Source: Leptolinea sp.
GTDB taxonomy: Bacteria; Chloroflexota; Anaerolineae; Anaerolineales; Anaerolineaceae
DNA: 50,329 bases
Assembly: GCA_012515195.1 (NCBI GenBank)
Contig: JAAYYW010000038.1
Coordinates: 1 to 50,329 of the forward strand
Direction: 5' to 3'
Position 1 is the stretch's first letter, and the number at the start of each line of letters is the position of its first letter. Below the pieces are notes generated by a model. That model ran no database searches, was not told the DNA's origin, and saw only the letters and a program-made list of their open reading frames with translations. Made by a program: the position numbers and the translations under genes. Below are positions 1 through 9,995 of this stretch, piece by piece.

Positions 1-129
1 GAATCTAACAAGATCCTTGACGGGTCAGAAGATTTGACATCGCGCCCGTACCGGAACCCATTTGGCGATGGACAGGCTTCCCGCCGGATTGTTGACGCAA
101 TTCTTTCCTATCAGGAGAGTTCTATTTAA
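1..129 (+). CDS. C-terminal fragment, probable UDP-N-acetylglucosamine 2-epimerase (WecB-like), 5' truncated
   Basis: Frame 1 reads ...LTSRPYRNPFGDGQASRRIVDAILSYQESSI* with a WecB-like C-terminal 'NPxGDGxAsxrIv' motif; its stop overlaps the next ATG by 1 nt. Confidence 0.6.
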   Translation, partial: ESNKILDGSEDLTSRPYRNPFGDGQASRRIVDAILSYQESSI

Positions 130-1172
130 TGGTTTTACCTGATGATAAACAAAAAAACCGGGGTGTCTTCATTCTTCCAAAGCTTGGCGGATTAGGCGGC
201 CCAGCTTCATTTCGCAGCCGTTTGGTACGGGGATTGACTGAAAGAAATATCGCGGTTACCGATTCAATAGACGACCCGGCTACTTCTGCGGTTCTGGTTA
301 TTGGCGGTACGCGCGATGTGGTTACTCTGTTAAAGGCGAAGCGAAAAGGGTTAAGGATTGTTCAACGCCTGAATGGAATGAATTGGATTCACCGCAAGTT
401 GCGAGTCCCGGTTGGATATTTTTTGCGTTGTGAAGTAAACAACCGAATTCTTCGATTTATTCGGAATAACCTGGCCGATGCCATCATCTACCAGAGCCAG
501 TTTGCCTGCAAATGGTGGCAAACTGTTTATGGCTCGGTCCGGATTCCATCTTCGGTTATTTACAATGGCGTCGATCTGAATGAGTTCTCTCCAGATGGTG
601 ATGCACCTCCTCCAACTGATTCCTACCGGTTGTTGATGGTTGAAGCACATATTGGCGGTGGGTATGAACGTGGCCTTGATACGGCTGTCAAACTTGCCCA
701 GATACTGAACCGCCAGATGGATAAGCCTGTCCGGCTCACAGTGGCTGGAAGCGCGCCAGAACATTTGAAGACCTACTGGTCACGGCAGTCTGGAAACATG
801 GTGGATTGGGCGGGTGTCGTGCCCGGAGACCAGATCGCGGGGCTGGACCGGTCTGCACATCTGTTGTTTTCAGCCGATCTAAATGCTGCTTGCCCGAACT
901 CTGTGATTGAGGCACTGGCCTGTGGGTGCCCTGTTCTGGCTTATGCTACCGGTTCTTTGCCAGAAATCATTTTTGGAAATGCTGGTCTCGTGGTTCCCTA
1001 TGGATCCAATTACTGGAATCTGGAAAATCCAGATATAGATGGTTTAGCCAAAGCGGCCAGCGATATTCTGACTAATCAAGAAAAATTCCGTGAACCAGCC
1101 CGGAAGAGAGCGGAAGAGGGCTTCAGCCTTTCAGATATGGTGGAACGGTATATAAGCGTGCTTTTTGATTAG
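129..1172 (+). CDS. Glycosyltransferase family 4 / group 1
   Basis: 347 aa ORF; GT-B C-terminal pattern 'FSADLNAACPNSVIEALACGCPVLAYATGSLPEII'. Confidence 0.85.
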   Translation: MVLPDDKQKNRGVFILPKLGGLGGPASFRSRLVRGLTERNIAVTDSIDDPATSAVLVIGGTRDVVTLLKAKRKGLRIVQRLNGMNWIHRKLRVPVGYFLRCEVNNRILRFIRNNLADAIIYQSQFACKWWQTVYGSVRIPSSVIYNGVDLNEFSPDGDAPPPTDSYRLLMVEAHIGGGYERGLDTAVKLAQILNRQMDKPVRLTVAGSAPEHLKTYWSRQSGNMVDWAGVVPGDQIAGLDRSAHLLFSADLNAACPNSVIEALACGCPVLAYATGSLPEIIFGNAGLVVPYGSNYWNLENPDIDGLAKAASDILTNQEKFREPARKRAEEGFSLSDMVERYISVLFD

Positions 1173-1177
1173 CGAAA

Positions 1178-1696
1178 TTACTGGGAAGAAGGATCCATAC
1201 CTTGCAATAAGACACCATCCTGACCGTGGCTGATCTCCCAGGGGTAAACAATATGAGCGTCAGTTATCGCCGCGAAGAAATCTGGTCTTACATTTCCAAA
1301 CAGGTTCCGATAAGGATTGAAATGCAGAACGCAGGTAAATGGAACCCCACCTGCTCCGGAGATACGGTTTTTGACGGCTGTTATTGTGCGGCCTGATCCC
1401 CAGACATCATCCACCACCAGGATGCGCTTATCCCGCAGCAAAGCATCATCAGGAAATTGCAGGAATTTTGGCCAAACCCGAAGTCGGGCATGTTCTTTTT
1501 CCCCTTCGATCTCTGCCGGAAAATCGACAGCGGCAGTTAATATTGAAATCATATTCAAAGTTTCAGCCAGCAAACCACCGGGAACGATCCCTCCGCGTGT
1601 GATCATCAACATGGAATCATATTCTGATTCAAATTGTGGGATCAAATGGTCAACTAATTGATCAATATCCTGCCATGTGAGGATTTCACGTCTCAT
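1178..1696 (-). CDS. Phosphoribosyltransferase domain protein
   Basis: PRPP-binding loop 'RILVVDDVWGSGRTI' and N-terminal 'MLMITRGGIVPGGLLAE'. Confidence 0.8.
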   Translation of the reverse strand: MRREILTWQDIDQLVDHLIPQFESEYDSMLMITRGGIVPGGLLAETLNMISILTAAVDFPAEIEGEKEHARLRVWPKFLQFPDDALLRDKRILVVDDVWGSGRTITAVKNRISGAGGVPFTCVLHFNPYRNLFGNVRPDFFAAITDAHIVYPWEISHGQDGVLLQGMDPSSQ

Positions 1697-1795
1697 ACCC
1701 GTATCCTTTGTGATTTTGTTAAGAAAATTATAGCAGTTTACCCTCGAATTTCTAAATCATAAACCATAGTTCTCAAGAACGCATAAAATTAGATA

Positions 1796-3073
1796 ATGAT
1801 TACGATCGACAATTTATTGGAACGGCAGATTTCATTATTACCAGGTGATGAAACAAAGTTGTTATTCCCGGATTATGGCGGATACAACCTGGTAAATCTA
1901 CCCTGGTCCATATGCAGCTGGTTGGGACTTGAAATCACGGGAAAACAGGGGTTGGGAAATGCCTATCCTCTGGACGGGGAAAAATATGACCGGGTAATCT
2001 TGATCCTTATGGATGGCCTTGGCTGGCATCGCTTGCAAAACTGGATTTGTAATGATACCGATGGTTGTATGACCGTCTGGAAAGATCTTATTGCGGGCAA
2101 ATGCCTGATGCCGTTAACAAGCATATCGCCCAGTACCACATGTGCTGCTCTGACAACACTGAATACCGGAGAACCCCCAATATCACACGGAAATTTAGCA
2201 TATGAGTTATGGTTACAGGAATATAACGCTGTCTATAATATGATTTTGCAATCCTCCATGCCTTACAGAGATAATCAGGGCGAACAGGCGAGTAACCTTT
2301 TATTTCCAAAGAATTTTCTGCCGGTCGCGACCATTGATGCCCACATCATCAAGCATGGCGGAGCCGTTACTGCTTTGCATCCCGCTTCAATTGCTCACTC
2401 AAGTTTGACCCGAACGCTTTTCCCATTAGCCAGTCGTGGGGGTTATCACTCAATGGGCGATCTTTTCTATCAGATCAAGAACCATGCTCGGGCTAATACT
2501 GACATACCGTCATATCTTTATGTCTATTGGAGCGAAATTGATGAGCTTTCCCACGTTTACGGCCCAAATGACCCGCGAGTGCGGGTTGCGTTGTGCGACT
2601 TTTCCCGCTATTTGGGTGATTTAAAAGAAAGCCTGTCGTTGGATTCGAATGGAAAAACATTGGTCATTGTTACCGCAGACCATGGTTTGCAATCAACCCC
2701 GATCCGCGAGGAGTACGATCTTTCCCGGCATCCTTCTTTTCTTGATAACCTGGAAGTTTGGCCTACAGGTGAGAATCGCCTGGCATTCTTGCATATCAAG
2801 AAAGGCCGCGCTGGAAAAGTGCGTAAATACATTGAAAGTGAATGGCCGGGCAAATTCCGGGTGTACGATACCAGTGATGTTTTTGCCACTGGGTTAATGG
2901 GTACTGGAATTGTCTATGAGGAGTCGCCTAGGCGGATGGGCGATTTATTAATTGTTGCCCTGGATGAGGCTTACTTATGGTGGTCAACACGTGATGATCG
3001 TCTTCTCGGCCGTCATGGTAGTTTGAGTCAGCATGAAATGCTGGTGCCGCTGGCATTAATCCCATTCGGATGA
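1796..3073 (+). CDS. Alkaline phosphatase superfamily / type I phosphodiesterase-nucleotide pyrophosphatase-like
   Basis: 'VILILMDGLGW', 'SISPSTTCAALTTLNTGEPPISHG', 'TADHG' and 'GRHGSLSQHEMLVP' metal-site motifs. Confidence 0.8.
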   Translation: MITIDNLLERQISLLPGDETKLLFPDYGGYNLVNLPWSICSWLGLEITGKQGLGNAYPLDGEKYDRVILILMDGLGWHRLQNWICNDTDGCMTVWKDLIAGKCLMPLTSISPSTTCAALTTLNTGEPPISHGNLAYELWLQEYNAVYNMILQSSMPYRDNQGEQASNLLFPKNFLPVATIDAHIIKHGGAVTALHPASIAHSSLTRTLFPLASRGGYHSMGDLFYQIKNHARANTDIPSYLYVYWSEIDELSHVYGPNDPRVRVALCDFSRYLGDLKESLSLDSNGKTLVIVTADHGLQSTPIREEYDLSRHPSFLDNLEVWPTGENRLAFLHIKKGRAGKVRKYIESEWPGKFRVYDTSDVFATGLMGTGIVYEESPRRMGDLLIVALDEAYLWWSTRDDRLLGRHGSLSQHEMLVPLALIPFG

Positions 3074-3109
3074 AAAAAGCATTCCCATAATCAGGGAATG
3101 CTTTTTTCA
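3071..3109. terminator. Bidirectional intrinsic terminator between convergent genes
   Basis: Perfect inverted repeat TGAAAAAAGCATTCCC-ataatca-GGGAATGCTTTTTTCA; A-tract and T-tract flank the GC stem. Confidence 0.85.
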
Positions 3110-3126
3110 TTAATAAACCATGTCTT

Positions 3127-4528
3127 TCAGGCGGTTAGAATTTCTACCGCTTTGGTTGTTCTGGCCCTATAAACCAACCAGATTGCACCCACCCCAAGGA
3201 GAATAAATGCCAGTTCAACTAGGAAATTGAGGAACGGTATCGAATCAAGAATGACATAGATAAGAATACCAATTACTAACGGCCAAATATTGCTGGTATT
3301 TTCAGGTGCCAGTTTCGAGAATATCCACTTACCAAAAACAAATGACACTATGATCTTACTCACGTAAAAAACACACAGACTGAAAATGGAAGTGGCTGTT
3401 GCCAGAGAGGATAGTCCCAACCCCACTGTTACACCGCCCAGTCCTCCTATGGTGATGAACCCGATGATAATTCCGGCGATTACGATCACCATTAGAGCCA
3501 GCGTGGCTGCTGCATAACCGACCAGTATGACGACAAATCCATAACCGGTTGATGCCCACGGTTTGGCTTTGACCATCTCTGCCGTTTCGTTCAATAGCGC
3601 GGGTGCTTTCCAAAGGATCAGAGCCCCTATCAAAAGCAAGGAGATAAGGTTGCCTGCGATTCGGGCAAATCCTGTAAAGACTCCCACGGCTTGGGTCACC
3701 GGTGTCGGAGGAGTTTCAACACTTTCTCCGGTGCTTTCAGGTACCGGTGTTTGAAATACTATGCCTCCAGCGGGTGTGGCTGCAATAGAACTGCTCTGGT
3801 TGACTTTACTGGTATAGGTCATTACACCGCCAATGACTGCGGCCGGATCAACGCGCAGACCAGGTTTGAGGTTGCGGGTTACGCCCATATTTCCCATGAA
3901 GGGAGACATCGGTTCTACCTGGTTGGTGGGGGTGCCAACCAGGAATTCAGCATTACGCTTAATGGAGCCAGTTACCTCTACTGCTTCGCCATAGATAACG
4001 GCATCCTGCCCGGTTTCGCCATCAAGAGAAGCCTGATAAACAGCCGCGCGAATATCACGGTCTGTTACTGCACCTTTTGACTGGGTAAAGCTATATCCAC
4101 CGAAATATTGGTTACGGGAAATGATGGAAGTTGCTCCATTGTTCAATGTCGCGCTGCCCGCAAACAGGCTGCCTGTTACCTTGCCATTTATCGTGATATT
4201 CTGGGCGCCGGAAAAGATATTGCCATCAATCACCGCATCTTCTGTCACGGTTACAGAACTTCCTAACGCGATTAGGTCACCATTGACAATACCATTGATT
4301 ATGACAGCGTTACCGGTTGCCAACAGCAAACCATTTACTTCACCATCCATTCGCACAGTTTCTCCACTCAGGAAAAGATCATCGTTAATGACTTCCCCGG
4401 CTTTTACAATACCGCTGTTGTTGATTTCAGCGGCATATACGGTTGGCGTGAAAGCAAATAGTCCGACTGTTAACAACATAAGGGCGGTCAGTAACCGCCA
4501 AACTGATTGCATTTTGTTCGTTTTCATT
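3127..4528 (-). CDS. Bactofilin-like (polymer-forming) domain protein with signal peptide and C-terminal TM helices
   Basis: ORF to 4581; likely start MKTNKMQSVWRLL at 4528. Repeats 'GEVINDDLFLSGETVRMDGEVNGLLLATGNAVIINGIVNGDLIALGSSVTV' are bactofilin-like beta-helix rungs; hydrophobic helices follow. Confidence 0.75.
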
Positions 4529-4685
4529 CTTCCCTTCCTCTTATGAATTGGGGCATACCCAAATTGTTTTTTGCAGAACACTATTCATGACAATATACGA
4601 CCAATGTGTCACCAGGTTGCAATAGAGATATCTGCGATGTCCAAGTTATTTATTAGGATCCAATCCTGGAAGGATAATGGAAACT

Positions 4686-4997
4686 CTATTCTTTGTTCAT
4701 AATAAGCAGTGTTCCGGCAACAATAATGACAACAAGGATGGATCCGCCGAATAAAACACCGATGGTCTGGTCTCGATTTTCTTCAATCTCTACCTGGTAG
4801 GCAGTTGCTTTTAGAGCTTCCAGGGTTGGATCAGGCTTCATTGGCTGGCTTGAGGTATCAGATGGTGAATGCTGTACCTCAAATGGATTGGGTTGAATGG
4901 CAATCCAGAAGCATGCAATCAGGAAAAGAAAGACAAGTATGATTTGTGCGATGATCTGTTTATCAAAATTCATGGGAAATTGAAATCTGGAGGGCAT
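4686..4997 (-). CDS. Small membrane protein of unknown function
   Basis: ORF 4686..5078; probable start MPSRFQF (4997) or MNFDK (4973); two hydrophobic segments. Confidence 0.5.
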   Translation of the reverse strand: MPSRFQFPMNFDKQIIAQIILVFLFLIACFWIAIQPNPFEVQHSPSDTSSQPMKPDPTLEALKATAYQVEIEENRDQTIGVLFGGSILVVIIVAGTLLIMNKE

Positions 4998-5016
4998 TAT
5001 AACCGGAGTTCCCTGT

Positions 5017-6300
5017 TTAATTTGATGTTGAAGCGGATAAACGCTCCTGAGCTGTACTGGCAGCTTTCGCAGGATCACTTTGCTTTTTCAAAATCAACAA
5101 GGTGGCTTCTTGTATGGCTGGACCGATGCTGGTTATCACCTCACCTGGGGGCCGAATGCTGGCAGCCAGAGAAATCTGATTCAGCTGCGACCGGAGAGGC
5201 GTGTCTGGCCAGGCGGTCAAGGCTGATGGGCGCGGAGGAAGCGAGTTGTTGATGAGATTCCATTGGGAAAGGAATTCACTTCGGGTAAGGAATTCCGCCA
5301 GACGGACACTCATCAGACGCCTTTCCGGATTGGTATCCGTCAGAACCCACACGGAACCATTCGCTAATGTGGCACTTTCCACCCCAAGCGTGGGTATCGG
5401 GTAGAGACTGGTATTCTCTGGTTCAGCCAACAGGTAGTTGGACAGCCAGGTGATAACCCAGCCACCCTGTTGGGTCATAAAAAGATCCATTACCTGTTTA
5501 TCTGTCTGATAATTGATCAGCCAGGGTGGAAATACATTTTTTTCAGCACCCGTGGCCAGTAATGTCAGGGTTTTTTCCAGTTCATTAATTTGAATTTCAG
5601 GGTTTAATAGAATATCTTCTGTATTTCCGCCAGATGATCGATACAGGGCAATTGGAACAGTCGCCTGTGGGTCTGCGGCTGCGAATAATACAGATGAACC
5701 GAGATTGAGGATTTCATCCCAGGTAGGGGCTTGTGCAGCAGGTTTGCTGCTGCGAAAAACCAAAACCATAGCATCACCGGTTACCGGTAACCCATAAATA
5801 TCATCTTTGAAAATGGCAAGTTGTCTCGCGAACGGATACCAGTCGGTTTCTTCCAAAGATTCTGTCAGGCTGTCGAGCGGGAAAATAATACCTTTGCGGG
5901 CCGCTTCTTCCATTTGAGAACGGCTCAATAACGCCAGAGAGGGCATGGCATCTGGCGCTGCTGCTGAAGTCAGGGTAAGAGACTCCATTAAACCAGCCGG
6001 ATTCGAGTCTGCCTTTACCCGGATTTCAACTTCTGTTCCGGGATTTTGTCCCTCAAAGTCTTCTATGGTTTTCTCTAGCAAAATTGAGGCGTTCGATTTG
6101 GTTGAAGGATCATATCTGGCTGGAACCCATATCGCGAGCTTTGTAGTCTGCTCGGAAGCCATTGCCAGTGTTGGTGTTGGACTGATAGGGCTGGGTTCCG
6201 GGGTCGCTGTTCCATGGAAAGATGGCGTGGCTGTTGGCATCGGATTGATATTACATCCAACAAGCGCTAAACAGACCAGAATTATCGGAATGCTTCGCAT
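5017..6300 (-). CDS. Extracellular solute-binding lipoprotein (ABC type)
   Basis: Lipobox-like 'LVCLALVGCN'; 'DFEGQNPGTEVEIRV...' and 'YGLPVTGDAMVLVFR' as in family 1 solute-binding proteins. Confidence 0.75.
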   Translation of the reverse strand: MRSIPIILVCLALVGCNINPMPTATPSFHGTATPEPSPISPTPTLAMASEQTTKLAIWVPARYDPSTKSNASILLEKTIEDFEGQNPGTEVEIRVKADSNPAGLMESLTLTSAAAPDAMPSLALLSRSQMEEAARKGIIFPLDSLTESLEETDWYPFARQLAIFKDDIYGLPVTGDAMVLVFRSSKPAAQAPTWDEILNLGSSVLFAAADPQATVPIALYRSSGGNTEDILLNPEIQINELEKTLTLLATGAEKNVFPPWLINYQTDKQVMDLFMTQQGGWVITWLSNYLLAEPENTSLYPIPTLGVESATLANGSVWVLTDTNPERRLMSVRLAEFLTRSEFLSQWNLINNSLPPRPSALTAWPDTPLRSQLNQISLAASIRPPGEVITSIGPAIQEATLLILKKQSDPAKAASTAQERLSASTSN

Positions 6301-7295
6301 CAGAGATCAATCGGTGAGCTGATGAGAGAAAGGATCAATTTAATCGCGTTCTCCACATCGTTCATATCAACCATTTCAGATGGGGAATGCACATAGCGGC
6401 ATGGAATGGAAACACAACCGGATGGTACCCCGGAACGGGTCAACTGTATGGCTTTTGCGTCGGTTGTGCCGCCTTCCAGGACTTCCAGCTGGTAGGGAAT
6501 ACTATTCTTTTCCGCTGTATCAATCATTAATTTGACCAGGCGTGGATCTGCCAGCATGCCACCGTCACGGACTTTGATCGCCGGCCCTTTGCCCAGGGCA
6601 ACCGCCATCTTGATGGATTTAGGTGTGTCTCCCGTCAGGGTTACATCGATTGAAAGGCCAATCTCGGGGTCAACTCCATAGGCTGATGTGGTCGCGCCAC
6701 GCAACCCTACTTCCTCCTGGGTGCTGAAAACAAAAACGAGTTCGTGAGGTGAATTCTTGAATTGACGCATGACTTCAATTTGAATGGCGACACCAATGCG
6801 GTCGTCCATCGCCTTGGAGATTACGCGGTTTCCGAGATCTGTAAAAGGCCGGTCGAAAACAGCCATATCACCTACAGTGATTGTACAATCTTTCCTTCCG
6901 GAGAAGCCGCAATCGATATAGAGCTGGTCAAACCCCGGAGTATGTCCGGGATTCTCCAGTTTTTCCATGAAGATCACTCCCCGTGCACCATTAAGGAAAA
7001 GAACACGACCGCCAATACAATTGGCAGCCCTAACACCTCCAATTGTGGTAAAGCGGATAAATCCATTTTCATCGATATGTGTGGCTATTATGCCTATCTC
7101 ATCCATGTGGGCGGATACCATGATCCGTGAACCACCGGCTTTTTTTGTGCCCATCCGGGCGATAACATTACCCATTGAATCGGTTTTGATGTCTTTTGAA
7201 AATTTAGAAATATTCTTTATCACCAGCTCTCTTACCTGGCTTTCGTAGCCAGAAGGTCCGGTGGTTTCAACCAATTGTTGGATCAAATCTTTCAT
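6300..7295 (-). CDS. M42 family metallopeptidase (copy 1)
   Basis: 'SAHMDEIG', 'KAMDDRIGVA', 'FSTQEEVGLRGA', 'CRYVHSPSEM' = M42 metal/catalytic motifs. Confidence 0.92.
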   Translation of the reverse strand: MKDLIQQLVETTGPSGYESQVRELVIKNISKFSKDIKTDSMGNVIARMGTKKAGGSRIMVSAHMDEIGIIATHIDENGFIRFTTIGGVRAANCIGGRVLFLNGARGVIFMEKLENPGHTPGFDQLYIDCGFSGRKDCTITVGDMAVFDRPFTDLGNRVISKAMDDRIGVAIQIEVMRQFKNSPHELVFVFSTQEEVGLRGATTSAYGVDPEIGLSIDVTLTGDTPKSIKMAVALGKGPAIKVRDGGMLADPRLVKLMIDTAEKNSIPYQLEVLEGGTTDAKAIQLTRSGVPSGCVSIPCRYVHSPSEMVDMNDVENAIKLILSLISSPIDL

Positions 7296-7314
7296 GCCAG
7301 TCTCCTGGGGCGTT

Positions 7315-8394
7315 TTATCTTTTATCTGGGTTTATAAAAACAGTTGTATCAAATGTTTTCAGAACAGTTCGCAATAATTCAAGCGTACCTTCAATATCCG
7401 AATGCCAGGCGATGGAACACGGTGTGTGTGCAAAGCGGATTGGGACGGATATCGAAATGCTGGGTATCCCTTCCCTTTGTTTGTGGATGGAACCCGCGTC
7501 GGTGCCGCCACCGCCGGGTTGGCGGATCTGGTACTGAATACCAGCTTTGTTAGCCGTTTGCTGGAACATTTTTACCATTCGCGGATCGGATAGAGTAGAG
7601 CCATCTGCAATATACAATGCCGGACCATAACCCAGACGGGTGTTGTAACCGGTATTCTCATCATCATTCCAGGCTGGAAGATCGTTGGCCGGTGTTGCGT
7701 CGATGGCAATGGCAGCCTGTGGGTCTATCGAGTGGGCTGCCACACGAGCGCCACGCAACCCGATCTCTTCCTGGGTTGTAAAGGCCGCGATAATATCCAT
7801 CTTCTCCGGTGGTTCGGCAAGAAGGGTGAGAAGGATGGCTACTCCTAATCGGTCGTCCAGAGCTTTGCCACTGAAACTAAAGCCGTTCGAATGAAATTCA
7901 GTCGCGAAGACAGCCCGGTCACCAGGGTTCGCTTTCCCCGCGCCACCGGGACCCAAGTCTAGACGCATGGTCTCCAGTGTGATGGGATTTTTCCGTTCAT
8001 CCGCGTCGGTCAGATGGATCGGCTTGGCGCCAATGATAGCAGGACTCTGAATTTTTCCAACGCGGACGGTTTTCCCTGGTAAAACTCTTGTATCAATACC
8101 TCCGACAGTGCTAAATCGATAGAGACCGCCTTCGTCTTCTTCAACGATCATAAGGCCGACTTCGTCCATATGCGCAGCCAGCATAAGCCGGAATGCGCCA
8201 GGTTTTCCACAGGAACGGGTTGCCAGTACATTCCCCAGCGCATCTATGCTATATGGAATTTCCAACGAATCCAATTGTTCCCTGACAATTGTCCTTACAG
8301 CTCCTTCGGAGCCGGAGACACCCGGAGCATTGGATAATTTTTCAACCAGGTCAATAAAGGACTGGGACAGGTGGGTTTTATTTTCGACTGCCAT
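7315..8394 (-). CDS. M42 family metallopeptidase (copy 2)
   Basis: ORF to 8436, likely start MAVENKT at 8394; 'AAHMDEVG', 'KALDDRLGVA', 'FTTQEEIGLRGA', 'IRFAHTP'. Confidence 0.92.
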   Translation of the reverse strand: MAVENKTHLSQSFIDLVEKLSNAPGVSGSEGAVRTIVREQLDSLEIPYSIDALGNVLATRSCGKPGAFRLMLAAHMDEVGLMIVEEDEGGLYRFSTVGGIDTRVLPGKTVRVGKIQSPAIIGAKPIHLTDADERKNPITLETMRLDLGPGGAGKANPGDRAVFATEFHSNGFSFSGKALDDRLGVAILLTLLAEPPEKMDIIAAFTTQEEIGLRGARVAAHSIDPQAAIAIDATPANDLPAWNDDENTGYNTRLGYGPALYIADGSTLSDPRMVKMFQQTANKAGIQYQIRQPGGGGTDAGSIHKQREGIPSISISVPIRFAHTPCSIAWHSDIEGTLELLRTVLKTFDTTVFINPDKR

Positions 8395-8395
8395 G

Positions 8396-9457
8396 CTAAT
8401 CCTCCCACCGTATTTGTTGTTTGAATCCCGGCTCAAAACTGGATACCGTCTGTGCTAGCAAATGGCCTGCCCGTTGAATATCTTTTATTGATACCAGTTC
8501 GACCGGGGTGTGCATGTACCGAATAGGGATGCTGATATAAATTGAAGGCAGTCCTCCTTCTGCGATTTGCAGCCCCATGGCATCTGTTCCGGAATTGGCC
8601 GGGGAAACTTCCGTCTGGAATGGGATATCCAGGCGTTCCGCCACTTTCTTAAAAGCGTCGTATATGGCAGGATGCGTATTCGGTCCCCAACCCAGTGTAA
8701 TTCCTTTCCCGAAAGGAACGGTTCGATGGTCATTCGCACCCGGCCCTTTGGCAAATGTGACATCGATAGCCACGACAATGTCGGGGCTGATATCAACAGG
8801 TGAGGTAAAGGCGCCGGCCAGGGTCTCTTCCTCCTGGACGGTTGCCACTGCCCAGACATCCCAGGAATGACGAATGGATGATAGTTCGGCCAGGCAGATA
8901 CTTAAAGCGGTAACAGAAGCACGGTTGTCCAGGGTATGCCCGGCCAGTGTGTTTTCAGTCAGCTCCAAAGGTTGTTGCACGAAAGAAATCGGATCACCGG
9001 GTCTTACCAGGTGAGATGTCTCTTCCGCGGAAAGTCCGACATCAATAAATAAATACTCCATGGGAACGGTTTTTTTCCCGATGGATTGTGGAAGCAGCCG
9101 GGGAGCCGGTTGACCGATAATACCCGGAAGATCATGCCGGCCGTGTACGATCACCTTTTGTCCAGGGAGAATACGCGGATCGATACCACCGATCTCGGTG
9201 AAGCGGATAAAACCGTTCTGAACCATGGTTGCCATCAGGCCGATAGCATCCATGTGGGCGGCCAGTAATATCCGTGGGCGGGGTTCTTCCGTGGTTCCAC
9301 GTTGAATGCCATATAAACTGCCCAACCGGCTGACTTTTAGCTCGTCAACCATTGGTCCCCAGTCTTCCGCAATAGCCTGGCGTACCGGGTCTTCGTATCC
9401 CGATAAACCGGGAAGTGAAATGATCTTTTTTAAGAATGGAACGGGGTCATAGTTCAT
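8396..9457 (-). CDS. M42 family metallopeptidase (copy 3, more divergent)
   Basis: 'AAHMDAIG', 'HTLDNRASV', 'VATVQEEETLAGA', 'IRYMHTPVE'. Confidence 0.88.
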   Translation of the reverse strand: MNYDPVPFLKKIISLPGLSGYEDPVRQAIAEDWGPMVDELKVSRLGSLYGIQRGTTEEPRPRILLAAHMDAIGLMATMVQNGFIRFTEIGGIDPRILPGQKVIVHGRHDLPGIIGQPAPRLLPQSIGKKTVPMEYLFIDVGLSAEETSHLVRPGDPISFVQQPLELTENTLAGHTLDNRASVTALSICLAELSSIRHSWDVWAVATVQEEETLAGAFTSPVDISPDIVVAIDVTFAKGPGANDHRTVPFGKGITLGWGPNTHPAIYDAFKKVAERLDIPFQTEVSPANSGTDAMGLQIAEGGLPSIYISIPIRYMHTPVELVSIKDIQRAGHLLAQTVSSFEPGFKQQIRWED

Positions 9458-9458
9458 A

Positions 9459-9968
9459 TCAAGGTTCTTGTGTGGCAGTCTCAGTATTGATTGGGATTTC
9501 GATAATTTCTGTTGCTGTAACCGTGGGAGGTACCAGGGTTATGGTTGGCGTTGGAGGTTCCAGCGTACTTGTTGCTGAGGGGATTTGAGTTTCTGTTGGT
9601 GGGGGCACCTCTGTAAAGGTGGATGTTATCGTCCGGGTACGGGTCATGAAGGGTGTTCGGGTAATCGTAGCAGTAAAAGTGCTGGTAGGTGATTGGGTGA
9701 TCGTTGGAGTAAAGGTTAACGGTGTCGGAGTGTATATCGGGGTTGATGTTAACGTTATGGTAACCGTTATTGTCGGGGTACTGGTGCTTTTTTTGATCGT
9801 AAGCCGGCTTCCCCAGAGGGTGATCAATCCAAGGCAATAGCATGGAATGGTTGCCGCGATGATTAAAACCAGGATGGCGCGTGTCCTTTCACGCCCTCCT
9901 TTGCGAAGAGAATCCATTAACCCGTGCATAGTGTAAATGATGATATCACCACGATACAGGTCATGCAA
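9459..9968 (-). CDS. Membrane-anchored Thr/Pro-rich low-complexity protein
   Basis: One hydrophobic helix (ILVLIIAATIPCYCLGLITLW) then a long T/P/S-rich tail (TSTPTITVTITLTSTPIYTPTPLTF...). Confidence 0.6.
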   Translation of the reverse strand: MHDLYRGDIIIYTMHGLMDSLRKGGRERTRAILVLIIAATIPCYCLGLITLWGSRLTIKKSTSTPTITVTITLTSTPIYTPTPLTFTPTITQSPTSTFTATITRTPFMTRTRTITSTFTEVPPPTETQIPSATSTLEPPTPTITLVPPTVTATEIIEIPINTETATQEP

Positions 9969-9995
9969 GCCCGCTGATCGAATACCAGTCTGCGA

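Noticed and set aside
6445-6460. Minus-strand GACGCAAAA, part of the GEMM-like core
   Set aside because: It is codons for TDAKA in the M42 CDS; the other GEMM elements are absent.
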